From Clostridiales bacterium (GTDB lineage Bacteria; Bacillota; Clostridia; Lachnospirales; Lachnospiraceae), in NCBI GenBank assembly GCA_021202015.1, contig JAJQDV010000042.1, forward strand, positions 53,389 through 117,388: 64,000 nucleotides of DNA. The letters run 5' to 3'. Positions within the stretch are counted from its first letter, which is position 1; every line of letters begins with the position of its first letter. Positions 36,417-43,746 of this stretch are shown here, one piece after another. Made by a program: the position numbers and the translations under genes. Under the pieces are notes generated by a model, which searched no databases, was not told the DNA's origin, and worked only from the letters and a program-made list of their open reading frames with translations.

Positions 36417-36492
36417 TCATATGCGATAATCATCCTGTCAGGAGGAATTTTGCCTGGTTACAGCCATAAATTTCTTACAGGAGGATATGATT

Positions 36493-37686
36493 ATGAAAAA
36501 ACAGGGAAAAGTAAAAAAGACTTTCAGTAGATTTCTCGTTTGTATTCTGATGACGGCCATGTGCCTGATGGGGGCGGCAGCGCTCGGCGGTCAGAATGCG
36601 AGCGCATCGTCCGTATCGCAGTCGGATTTTAATTCAAAGCTCAGCTCTCTTCGGGCTTCTTATCCGAATTACAGTACATGGACAGGCAGCTTTGACGGGG
36701 GAACCCAGTGCTACGGTTTTGCCAGGCTGGTCGCGTACAGCGTGTTTGGGGAGCATGCGGACAGCTGGTCAAAGAGCTATGACATCAGTACCGTAAAAGC
36801 GGGCGATCTGGTTCAGTACGGGAACACCAGCGGATCCGGACACACGATCTTCGTGACTTCCGTTTCAGGCAGCACTATCACCTTCGTTGACTGCAACGGG
36901 AACGGAAATTACAGCGGCGGTACGAAAGTAAGGACCTGCGGGATAAAGTGGGACAATACCATTTCCATGAGCAGCAAAATGTTCAGTAAATACAGCTTCT
37001 CCTATGTGTTGTCAAGCCCCGGAGTCAGTACGGATCAGGATCCCGTGGGCTGCCTTGATTCCGTAAAGACCGGCGCCGGGACGATTACGCTTACGGGCTG
37101 AGCTTATGATCCGGATTCCTCAGGCACATCGATCTCGGTACATATTTATGTGGGAGGGCCGGCCGGTTCCGGTACGTTTGTGGGCGCTGTAATGGCAAAT
37201 AAAGCCCGCTCGGATGTCAACAGTGCGGCAGGCATCAGCGGGAATCATGGTTTTTCCTGTACCATCGATCTTCGGAAATATAATCTGACAGGGTCAAAAA
37301 GTGTTTACGTATATGGGATCGATCTCAGCGGAAGAAATAACCCGTTGCTGGCATCGGCGCCGAAAACAGTGACGATCAGCTCGCCGTATACGATCACGTA
37401 CAACGCAAACGGGGGCAGCGGGGCTCCTTCGGCAGGTACAAAGGCATATGGGATCAGCGAGACGCTGAGCAGCACACAGCCGACGAGGGACGGATATACG
37501 TTTACGGGCTGGAATACGACGGCCGGCGGAAGCGGTACCGCTTACAGCGCGGGCGGCAGTTATAAAGCCAATGCTTCCGTCACATTATACGCGCAGTGGG
37601 AAGCTGACCCGGTCGGGGAGGAACCCGCTGTGTCGGATACGGGAGCTGTATTACCACACCTGGGAAAAAACAGCTTTCTCTCATAA
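36493..37686 (+). pseudogene. Secreted CHAP-like cell-wall hydrolase with InlB-type repeat, interrupted by TGA
   Basis: Two pieces in the same frame, 36493-37101 and 37102-37686, separated only by TGA at 37099. The start is the ATG 8 nt after AGGAGG. A signal peptide (FLVCILMTAMCLMGAAALGG) precedes a papain-like/CHAP-type domain with Cys73 (GGTQCYGFARLV) and a His (SGSGHTIFVTSV). Next is a module reading ITLTG-stop-AYDPDSSGTSISVHIYVGG; related modules read TGWAYDPDS, so TGA replaces a Trp codon. After it comes an InlB/Flg_new-type repeat (TITYNANGGSGAPSAGT ... GYTFTGWNT). The 5' part could still give a secreted hydrolase of about 202 residues. Sequencing error or readthrough are alternatives. 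Confidence 0.8.
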
Positions 37687-37870
37687 CATCTGGTCTTCCG
37701 GAAAATGTGTTTGCTTCAAAGAAAACATCCTTTTTTGAAAACAATGATATTCATTTTGCTTTGAAAAGGAAACAACTATAAGTGGATTGTGGGCGGTTTC
37801 GTTTACATTGAAATACCGCCCATGTGTCAGCTGATATCCCCCATGATTGACTGCTTTTCGAGTGGGACGA

Positions 37871-37897
37871 TGTAATGGTGCCTGACACCAATGTCTC
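37871..37897 (+). repeat. GTCAG-type hairpin repeat, copy A
   Basis: TGTAATGGTGCCTGACACCA followed by ATGTCTC. The core TGGTG-CCTGA-CACCA is a 5-bp hairpin. It matches 39041-39067 in direct orientation with 2 mismatches in 27, and 17 bp (37873-37889) recur inverted at 38781-38797. Confidence 0.8.
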
Positions 37898-37939
37898 TTA
37901 TTGCCAATGGATACAGTAAAGATTTTTTATTCGGTTTTC

Positions 37940-37968
37940 TTGTAGTTCTGTAAGAATTGTCGTATAAT
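37940..37968 (+). promoter_or_regulatory. Promoter of the toxin-antitoxin operon
   Basis: TTGTAG (37940-37945), 17-bp spacer, TATAAT (37963-37968). AAAGGAGG at 38021-38028 precedes the antitoxin ATG. An AT-rich region between them could hold an autoregulatory operator, but no clean palindrome is seen. Confidence 0.65.
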
Positions 37969-38036
37969 AAACATATAGAATCAATACAAACAACTTCAAA
38001 ACACATATAATTGTAATAGTAAAGGAGGCATTAGAC

Positions 38037-38333
38037 ATGGCAGAACAGTCATTGGTACAGGTGCGTGTAGATAAATCATTGAAGGAAGAAGTGTCCGATA
38101 TCTATGAGGCATTGGGAATGGATCTTCCGACGGCAATCCGTATGTTTCTGACTCGAAGTAAGATGGTTCGCGGTATTCCGTTTGAAACAACGTTACCAAA
38201 GGAGATGGTTACAAGAACAGAAGCACTGGAAGCATTTGAGGAATTGCGCAGGCAGGCGGCAGATGTTCCTGAGATGTCTCTGGAGGAAATCAATCAGGAG
38301 ATTGCTGACGCAAGAAGCGCACGAGGTAAATGA
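38037..38333 (+). CDS. RelB/DinJ-family antitoxin
   Basis: A 98-residue protein with a ribbon-helix-helix N-terminus: VQVRVDKSLKEEVSDIYEALG then MDLPTAIRMFLTRS, the DinJ/RelB pattern. The C-terminal half (MSLEEINQEIADARSARGK) should wrap the toxin. It should bind its own promoter and neutralise the next gene product. RelB/DinJ antitoxins usually go with RelE/YafQ toxins; here the partner is a PIN protein, a less usual pairing. Confidence 0.87.
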   Translation: MAEQSLVQVRVDKSLKEEVSDIYEALGMDLPTAIRMFLTRSKMVRGIPFETTLPKEMVTRTEALEAFEELRRQAADVPEMSLEEINQEIADARSARGK

Positions 38334-38335
38334 GC

Positions 38336-38764
38336 ATGAAGTATTATGCGGTTATTGATACCAATGTCATTATAGCAGCTCTTCTAACAAAAAATTCGGA
38401 TGCTGCCACGTTAAGGGTATTGCGAGCAGTTTTAGATGGAAGCATTACACCATTGTACCATCAGGATATATTATCGGAGTATGATAAGGTTTTTCATCGC
38501 AAGAAGTTTCATTTAAAAGAAGATACGATTCAACTTGTCATTACAGCTATAAAGCAATACGGGTTGGAAGTGCATCCTCAACCGACAGGAGAGATTTTTT
38601 CGGATATGGATGACCTTATTTTTTATGAGGTTGCCATGGAAAAAAGAAACGATGGCGCATGGTTGGTGACAGGAAATCAGAAACATTATCCTGTCAGAAG
38701 TTTTATAGTAACTCCAGCTGAGATGATGGAGATTCTGGAGAGCGGAAAGAGAGATGGATCGTGA
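38336..38764 (+). CDS. PIN-domain toxin
   Basis: A 142-residue PIN-fold ribonuclease-type toxin. Acidic active-site residues are visible: AVIDTNVIIAAL (Asp of the first strand), LSEYDKV (Glu) and FSDMDDLIFYEVA (DxxD), then WLVTGNQKHYP. An ATG at 38330 overlaps the antitoxin stop; the ATG at 38336 has better spacing from GAGG and fits the family start. Mg2+-dependent RNA cleavage is the expected activity. Confidence 0.87.
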   Translation: MKYYAVIDTNVIIAALLTKNSDAATLRVLRAVLDGSITPLYHQDILSEYDKVFHRKKFHLKEDTIQLVITAIKQYGLEVHPQPTGEIFSDMDDLIFYEVAMEKRNDGAWLVTGNQKHYPVRSFIVTPAEMMEILESGKRDGS

Positions 38765-38780
38765 TGCATTTATTGTACAC

Positions 38781-38797
38781 GGTGTCAGGCACCATTA
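38781..38797 (-). repeat. GTCAG-type hairpin repeat, inverted copy B
   Basis: GGTGTCAGGCACCATTA, exact reverse complement of 37873-37889. With copy A it forms 17-bp inverted repeats that bracket the whole promoter-antitoxin-toxin unit (about 925 bp). Confidence 0.8.
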
Positions 38798-39024
38798 CGA
38801 GACCCAGGAAGAGCCGATAGATATTCTTTCACTCTTCCGTAATAAATCCGGAGAAACTTATTCGCTCCGGCTGTCATGTAGACATAGTACGGTTTACCCT
38901 GAGCACGTTTCTTGTCCATGAACAGGTAAACTGGATCGTCCTGGGGCTTTGTCTTGATCAGGACATCCATAATCTGAAACAATGTTTTGCGGAGTGCTGG
39001 AGACCCGTGCTTGGATGCTGGCAC
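38785..39024 (-). pseudogene. Remnant of an IS110-family transposase (C-terminal part)
   Basis: A 79-residue frame resembling the end of the IS110/IS116/IS902 transposase catalytic domain: ASKHGSPALRKTLFQIMDVL, then MDKKRAQGKPYYVYM and ANKFLRIYYGRVKEYL. A complete enzyme is about 330-420 residues, so most is missing and no N-terminal RuvC-like part is found. Its stop lies within repeat copy B. The rest of 38765-39227 holds repeat copy C and a possible promoter. Confidence 0.72.
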
Positions 39025-39040
39025 ACTCTTCTGGGCACCT

Positions 39041-39067
39041 TGTAATAGCGCCTGACACCAATGTCTC
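39041..39067 (+). repeat. GTCAG-type hairpin repeat, copy C
   Basis: TGTAATAGCGCCTGACACCA followed by ATGTCTC; 25 of 27 bases match copy A in direct orientation. It lies on the far side of the IS110 remnant. Confidence 0.78.
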
Positions 39068-39133
39068 CTGAATTTTTGTTATACATGATCATTCCTGGCC
39101 GATGGATTGTTTTTTGACAGGGGTTTGCCGCAT

Positions 39134-39162
39134 TTTACTTGCAGATGAATTTGCATTATGAT
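39134..39162 (+). promoter_or_regulatory. Probable promoter of the second AAA/PD-(D/E)XK gene
   Basis: TTTACT (39134-39139), 17-bp spacer, TATGAT (39157-39162). A good TTGACA at 39114 lacks a partner at the right distance. TTAGGAGGCGATGCC precedes the ATG at 39228. Confidence 0.45.
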
Positions 39163-39227
39163 AAGCTGAAACAAACGCAGATGGGCAGAACGAAGTATAT
39201 AAAACCCTTGCTTTAGGAGGCGATGCC

Positions 39228-40811
39228 ATGACGAAAAGATTTAACACAACCGGTGCATGCAGTCCGGTGAAACATTATATGGTTGATTTGACTTCACGTC
39301 TTGAGGCAATCAAAGCGATGGTGGAAAATGGAGACTACTTTACAATAAGCCGTGCCCGCCAGTATGGGAAGACAACTACGCTCCGCGCACTGGCTTCGTT
39401 TTTGCGGGATGATTATGAGGTGGTTTCGCTTGATTTTCAACGTCTGGATTCCGAAGCTTACTCGAATACACCTTCGTTTGTTGCCGCTTTTTCTGCGGCT
39501 ATATTGCGCACATGCAAGAATTTTCCGCATGGGATTCAGGAACGGCTTCTTTCATTTTCAGAAGAGCCTGAAAAAAATGTATCAATGCAGAGACTGTTTC
39601 AGGTGTTAGAGGATTGGTGCGCTGCTTCTGATCGACCGGTGGTTATGCTGATTGATGAGGTAGATACAGCGACAAACAATCAAATATTTATGGATTTCCT
39701 TGCACAGCTGCGAGCGGCATATCTTGACAGAGATATTACGCCTGCGTTTCAATCGGTTATTCTTGCAGGTGTATATGATGTGCGAAATATTAAGAGGAAG
39801 ATCCGGCCGGATGAAGAGCAAAAGGTAAGCAGCCCGTGGAATATTGCAGCAAAATTTACTATTGATATGAATTTTTCGGCGGATGAAATCAGCGGCATGA
39901 TTGATCGGTATGAAGCAGATTATTCCACCGGTATGTCTGTGAAACAGATTGCCGATTTGATTTATGATTATACCTCCGGATATCCGGTTCTGGTTTCCGG
40001 TCTATGCAAAATGATGGATGAAGATCTTGTCAGTATGGGATTGTTCCCGGATAGAAAAGCAGTATGGACTTTGGAAGGGGTGAAGGCTGCGGTTAATATT
40101 CTCATTTCGGAACAAAATGATCTTTTTGATTCTCTATTTGATAAGCTCGAACAATATCCGGAAATGAAAGAGAAAATTTATATGATTTTGTTCCGGGGAC
40201 AGCCAATTCCATACAATCCGGATGATCCGGCAACGAAGCTGTTGCAGATGTTCGGTTTTGTCCGTAATGACAACGGCTTTATGCAGATTGCAAATCGCAT
40301 TTTTGAGACGAGAATTTATAACTGTTTTCTGATGACGACTGAGAGTACTAACACGGAAATATTCCGGCTCGGAGTGCAGGAGAAGAACCAGTTTGTAAAA
40401 AACGGTCTGTTGGATATGGATAAACTGCTGCGGAAATTTATTGAATATTTTGATGATATTTACGGAGACCAGAGCCTGAAATTTGCTGAGGATGATGGGC
40501 GCCGATATTTTATGCTTTTCTTAAAGCCTGTTATCAATGGAACGGGAAACTATTACGTGGAGGCTCGAACCAGAAATCTGAAACAGACAGATCTGATTAT
40601 TGATTATTTGGGAAATCAGTACATTGTAGAATTAAAACTTTGGCGCGGAAATGCGTATAATGAGCGGGGTGAAAAACAGCTGGCAGAATATCTGGATTAT
40701 TATCATCTGAAGAAAGGATATATGCTGAGTTTTTGTTTTAATAAAAACAAAAAGATCGGATTGAAGGAAGTAAAGATTGGCGACCGACTGATTGTAGAAG
40801 CTGTAGTGTAA
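39228..40811 (+). CDS. AAA ATPase with C-terminal PD-(D/E)XK-like domain
   Basis: A 527-residue protein of the AAA-like type common in gut Firmicutes. The start KRFNTTGACSPVKHYMVDLT is typical, followed by P-loop SRARQYGKTTTLRAL, Walker B VVMLIDEVDTA and a helical lid. The last 100 residues carry DLIIDYLGNQYIVELKLWRG, a PD-(D/E)XK-type core. It differs in family from the reverse-strand protein at 881-2584 but has the same two-part plan. Base use is more AT-rich than in the neighbouring large genes, fitting the accessory setting. Substrate and role unknown. Confidence 0.87.
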   Translation: MTKRFNTTGACSPVKHYMVDLTSRLEAIKAMVENGDYFTISRARQYGKTTTLRALASFLRDDYEVVSLDFQRLDSEAYSNTPSFVAAFSAAILRTCKNFPHGIQERLLSFSEEPEKNVSMQRLFQVLEDWCAASDRPVVMLIDEVDTATNNQIFMDFLAQLRAAYLDRDITPAFQSVILAGVYDVRNIKRKIRPDEEQKVSSPWNIAAKFTIDMNFSADEISGMIDRYEADYSTGMSVKQIADLIYDYTSGYPVLVSGLCKMMDEDLVSMGLFPDRKAVWTLEGVKAAVNILISEQNDLFDSLFDKLEQYPEMKEKIYMILFRGQPIPYNPDDPATKLLQMFGFVRNDNGFMQIANRIFETRIYNCFLMTTESTNTEIFRLGVQEKNQFVKNGLLDMDKLLRKFIEYFDDIYGDQSLKFAEDDGRRYFMLFLKPVINGTGNYYVEARTRNLKQTDLIIDYLGNQYIVELKLWRGNAYNERGEKQLAEYLDYYHLKKGYMLSFCFNKNKKIGLKEVKIGDRLIVEAVV

Positions 40812-40923
40812 GAGCGGGCGGTGCCGGATATTATTTTTTGCCTTATATATCATAGCGCTGATCCTGCTGCTGGTTCCTGTTTTTATAAAGCCGCAGCGCC
40901 TGATTCAGAAGAATACGAATTAA
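40807..40923 (+). pseudogene. Remnant of a membrane-protein C-terminus
   Basis: The frame reads ILFFALYIIALILLLVPVFI then KPQRLIQKNTN and a stop at 40921. It has no start codon and overlaps the end of the AAA gene. The hydrophobic helix with basic tail looks like the end of a lost transporter or membrane gene. Confidence 0.4.
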
Positions 40924-40983
40924 CAAAAAGTCGGTTTTCGGAACGAGCTTTTGATGAGAAACGATTTGTTTTTCCGATACTTA

Positions 40984-41012
40984 TTGACAAGTAAAAGAAG
41001 TTTCCTTACAAT
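40984..41012 (+). promoter_or_regulatory. csoR promoter
   Basis: TTGACA (40984-40989), 17-bp spacer, TACAAT (41007-41012). Confidence 0.75.
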
Positions 41013-41017
41013 ATACA

Positions 41018-41035
41018 AATACCCCTTAACGTATT
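41018..41035 (+). promoter_or_regulatory. Putative CsoR operator ahead of csoR
   Basis: AATACCCCTTAACGTATT: arms AATAC/GTATT around a C-run. CsoR sites in Firmicutes typically contain TACCCC; a similar TACCCCCATA lies in the promoter of the ATPase gene. It sits just after the -10 box, so binding would repress csoR. Confidence 0.5.
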
Positions 41036-41048
41036 GGAGGATTGCAGG

Positions 41049-41324
41049 ATGAAACAATGTATGGACTCTGAAAATCTGCATCGCAGACTCGGAAAAATCA
41101 TAGGCCAGGTGCAGGCGATTGACCGGATGATCGATGAGGATATTCCGTGCGAGGATATCCTCGCCCAGATTAATGCCGCGAAATCCGCGCTGCATGGGTG
41201 TGGAAAAGTGGTGCTGGAAGGCCATATCCGGCACTGTGTGCGCGACGGAATCGAACATGGTGATGCGGAAAAAACGATTTCCGATTTCACCAAGGCGGTA
41301 GAACGGTTTGCAAACATGGGTTAA
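41049..41324 (+). CDS. csoR: CsoR-family metal-sensing repressor
   Basis: A 91-residue all-helical DUF156 repressor starting at the ATG 8 nt after GGAGG; a TTG start 15 nt upstream is less likely. The metal ligands of Cu(I)-type CsoR can be placed: Cys in DIPCEDIL, and His and Cys in GHIRHC (four apart). RNRIIGQVQ-type helix 1 appears here as LGKIIGQVQAID. Metal binding should release it from operators at its own gene and at the metal ATPase gene 250 bp downstream. A strong terminator separates the two genes, and each has its own promoter. Confidence 0.88.
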   Translation: MKQCMDSENLHRRLGKIIGQVQAIDRMIDEDIPCEDILAQINAAKSALHGCGKVVLEGHIRHCVRDGIEHGDAEKTISDFTKAVERFANMG

Positions 41325-41358
41325 ACAATGCTTTTGATATGGAATATGTGCACGACAG

Positions 41359-41397
41359 AAAGAAGGTTGCCGGTTTTGGCGGCCTTCTTTTGTTTTT
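41359..41397 (+). terminator. Rho-independent terminator of csoR
   Basis: A 13-bp stem with two G-T pairs (AAAGAAGGTTGCC with GGCGGCCTTCTTT) and a GGTTTT loop, followed by a T-rich tail TTTTGTTTTT. Confidence 0.8.
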
Positions 41398-41458
41398 CAC
41401 CTGTTTTTCGCGTTTCCCGGAGAATCTGAAAGCACCGTATGATTTTAACCGGAAACAC

Positions 41459-41488
41459 TTGACAACCCTATACCCCCATATGTATAAT
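41459..41488 (+). promoter_or_regulatory. Promoter of the metal ATPase gene
   Basis: TTGACA (41459-41464), 18-bp spacer holding CTATACCCCCATATG, and TATAAT (41483-41488). The C-run in the spacer is a likely CsoR contact. Confidence 0.72.
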
Positions 41489-41495
41489 AAAGCCC

Positions 41496-41511
41496 ATACC
41501 TGCATAGGTAT
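41496..41511 (+). promoter_or_regulatory. Inverted repeat at the start of the ATPase transcript
   Basis: ATACCTGCATAGGTAT, 6-bp arms around GCAT, lying at the expected transcription start. It could be a further CsoR half-site pair or the site of another regulator. Confidence 0.45.
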
Positions 41512-41573
41512 AATATGCGCGTTTTATGAAAAAATTGCCGGGTGCGGCAGGAACAGGGAGGACAAAATCTGAG

Positions 41574-43454
41574 ATGAAATCAGCAATGAGGAAACTTGAA
41601 AATCTACTGGAGCTGGGCGGGGTAAAAAAAGACATTGTTTGTCTTGTTGTATCAGGAATTGCAATTCTGTGCAGCCTTCTGAATCTGTCTCCTTTTCCTT
41701 TTGATATGGCCTGGATTGCGATTGTTCTATGCGGCATTCCCATCATTCTGGAAGCAGTCATAGGACTGGTCACTGAATTTGATATCAAAGCAGACGTTCT
41801 GGTCTCGATCGCGCTGATCGCTTCGGTCTGCATCGGTGAGAATTTCGCGGCCGGCGAGGTTGCGTTTATCATGCAGCTGGGCGGATTGCTGGAAGATCTG
41901 ACGGTTGCGAGGGCAAGAGCCGGTATTGAAAAGCTGGTGCATCTGACCCCGCAGACAGCCAGAATCATTACGGACGGAACGGAAAAAATCATCCCTGCCG
42001 AGGAGGTTCCCGTGGATGCACGGCTCCGCGTCCTGCCGGGAGAGACGGTTCCCGTGGATGGCGTAATCGTTTCGGGACAGACTTCGGTCAACCAGGCAGT
42101 CATGACGGGAGAGTCTCTGCCCGTAGATAAAACGGTGGGCGATGAGGTATCCAGCGGTACCGTCAACCAGTTCGGTGCTTTTGAGATGCGGGCCACAAAG
42201 GTTGGTGAGGACAGTTCCATTCAGCGGATGATCCGTCTGGTGCAGTCGGCAGACGCCGGAAAGGCGAAGATCGTAGGGATCGCCGACCGCTGGGCTACCT
42301 GGATCGTCGTGATCGCACTCGCCGCCGCTGCTCTGACGTGGCTCATCAGCGGGGAGATCATCCGCGCCGTGACGATCCTGGTTGTATTCTGTCCGTGTGC
42401 TCTTGTGCTGGCCACACCCACGGCGATCATGGCGGCAATCGGAAATGCGACGAAGCACGGTTTCCTTGTGCGGGAGGGGGACGCGCTGGAGAGACTGGCG
42501 TCTGTCTCCAAAATCACATTTGATAAAACGGGGACATTAACATACGGAACGCCGCAGGTCATTGCGGTTTCAAGCATTGCGGAGGATCTGTCTGAGACAG
42601 AGCTGTATCGTCTGTGCGCGTCGGCAGAACAGCTTTCCGAGCATCCTCTGGGGAAAGCGATTGTGCTTTCTTATAAGAGAGAGCACGATGCCGGCCTTTT
42701 TCCCTGCGCGGAATTTCAGATGCTTCCGGGACGCGGCGTTTGTGCAGAGGTAAACGGAACAGAAATCCTTGCGGGCAACCCGGAGCTGTTCGCGGAAAAT
42801 AATGTTGAAGTGCCGGATGCCGTGCTGACGGAGACAGAACATTATCTGTCAAAAGGCTGCAGCGTTATTTATCTTGCCGCAGCCGGCCGGCCCGGCGGTT
42901 ATATTGTCCTGTCTGATACGGTGAGGGACGAAAGTGTAAGCATGATTGACGCCCTGAAAGGTCTGAATGTACAGCCTGTACTTCTGACCGGCGACAATGA
43001 AAGGGCCGCCTCATCCATCGCCGGACAGCTTCACATTCAGGAAGTCCATGCGAATTGTCTGCCGGAGGATAAGCTGAACCGGATCGATTCTTACCAGAAA
43101 CAAAATGAAGCGGTGTGCATGATCGGCGATGGCGTAAACGATGCGCCGGCGTTGAAAAAAGCGAATGTGGGGATCGCGATGGGAGGCGTCGGCAGCGATA
43201 TCGCAGTCGATGCGGCGGATATCGCTCTGGTGGACGATGAGGTGAAGGAACTGCCGCATCTGGTTGCCCTGTCCAAGCAGATGATGAAGACAATTAAGCG
43301 GAATATGACATTCTCCCTGACGCTTAATTTTATTGCGATCGTTCTTGCGATTATCGGAATATTAAACCCGGTTGTCGGCGCGCTGGTTCACAACGCCGGT
43401 TCGGTTTTCGTGATCATTAATTCAGCCCTTCTGCTGAAATGGAAAATCGGTTGA
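41574..43454 (+). CDS. P1B-type heavy-metal-translocating ATPase
   Basis: A membrane metal pump of 626 residues from the ATG at 41574, or 642 from the ATG at 41526, which lacks a site and lies just after the promoter. No N-terminal HMA domain or CxxC is present. Signatures include the actuator MTGESLPV, the metal-site helix CPCALVLATPTAI, phosphorylation motif DKTGT, SEHPLGKAI, and GDGVNDAPAL. The last helix pair contains ALVHNAGSVFVIINSALLL, which resembles Zn/Cd/Pb-type pumps (HxxGT..N) rather than the M..SS pattern of copper pumps. The control by CsoR suggests copper; the helix suggests a divalent metal. It is a single-gene transcript. Confidence 0.9.
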   Translation: MKSAMRKLENLLELGGVKKDIVCLVVSGIAILCSLLNLSPFPFDMAWIAIVLCGIPIILEAVIGLVTEFDIKADVLVSIALIASVCIGENFAAGEVAFIMQLGGLLEDLTVARARAGIEKLVHLTPQTARIITDGTEKIIPAEEVPVDARLRVLPGETVPVDGVIVSGQTSVNQAVMTGESLPVDKTVGDEVSSGTVNQFGAFEMRATKVGEDSSIQRMIRLVQSADAGKAKIVGIADRWATWIVVIALAAAALTWLISGEIIRAVTILVVFCPCALVLATPTAIMAAIGNATKHGFLVREGDALERLASVSKITFDKTGTLTYGTPQVIAVSSIAEDLSETELYRLCASAEQLSEHPLGKAIVLSYKREHDAGLFPCAEFQMLPGRGVCAEVNGTEILAGNPELFAENNVEVPDAVLTETEHYLSKGCSVIYLAAAGRPGGYIVLSDTVRDESVSMIDALKGLNVQPVLLTGDNERAASSIAGQLHIQEVHANCLPEDKLNRIDSYQKQNEAVCMIGDGVNDAPALKKANVGIAMGGVGSDIAVDAADIALVDDEVKELPHLVALSKQMMKTIKRNMTFSLTLNFIAIVLAIIGILNPVVGALVHNAGSVFVIINSALLLKWKIG

Positions 43455-43477
43455 TTCATAAAATTATATGAATATAA

Positions 43478-43567
43478 TTCTTCTGCCGGGAGTTTCCCGC
43501 GCTGCTCCGCGAAAAGTACCCGGAGGATGCGGACTTCCTGCGCGTGATCGACAGTCTGTTTATGTGA
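43478..43567 (+). pseudogene. Short coding remnant
   Basis: The frame reads REFPALLREKYPEDADFLRV then IDSLFM and a stop at 43565. It has no start and no partner. The amphipathic, codon-biased look suggests the tail of a lost gene. The rest of 43455-43746 holds a hairpin and a promoter. Confidence 0.3.
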
Positions 43568-43591
43568 TAAAGAACGGAAAAGAATCAATTT

Positions 43592-43613
43592 GCCTCCCCC
43601 TCCGCGGGGAGGC
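43592..43613. terminator. Terminator-like hairpin after the metal ATPase gene
   Basis: An 8-bp perfect stem GCCTCCCC/GGGGAGGC with loop CTCCGC; the tail (GTTCTGCTG) is only weakly T-rich. Confidence 0.55.
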
Positions 43614-43666
43614 GTTCTGCTGTGATAAGATGGTCATTGTAAAAGGATTTTCCGGCGTTTTCAGGA

Positions 43667-43696
43667 TTGACAGATGATGACGGGGAAGTTTATAAT
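43667..43696 (+). promoter_or_regulatory. Promoter of the VWA/tubulin-like cluster
   Basis: TTGACA (43667-43672), 18-bp spacer, TATAAT (43691-43696); a second TATAAT lies at 43702-43707. The start should be near 43703. GGAGGGGAGA precedes the ATG at 43747. Confidence 0.75.
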
Positions 43697-43746
43697 TATT
43701 TTATAATTGTGCCCGCGGCAGCCGGTGCACGGAGGGGAGATCACGA

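Larger units (their letters stand above)
37687..38036. other. Intergenic region with repeat and toxin-antitoxin promoter
   Basis: A 350-bp gap. It contains the first hairpin repeat (37871-37897) and a good promoter for the antitoxin gene (37940-37968). The AT-rich first half (37690-37830) shows no gene I can support. Confidence 0.6.

Noticed and set aside
37099..37101. TGA read as tryptophan in this organism
   Set aside because: Many other genes in the window end in TGA, and Trp is written TGG throughout, so a changed code is not supported; a nonsense mutation is simpler.
43468..43677. A 69-codon frame after the metal ATPase gene
   Set aside because: It runs through a terminator-like hairpin and shows no coding bias or site.
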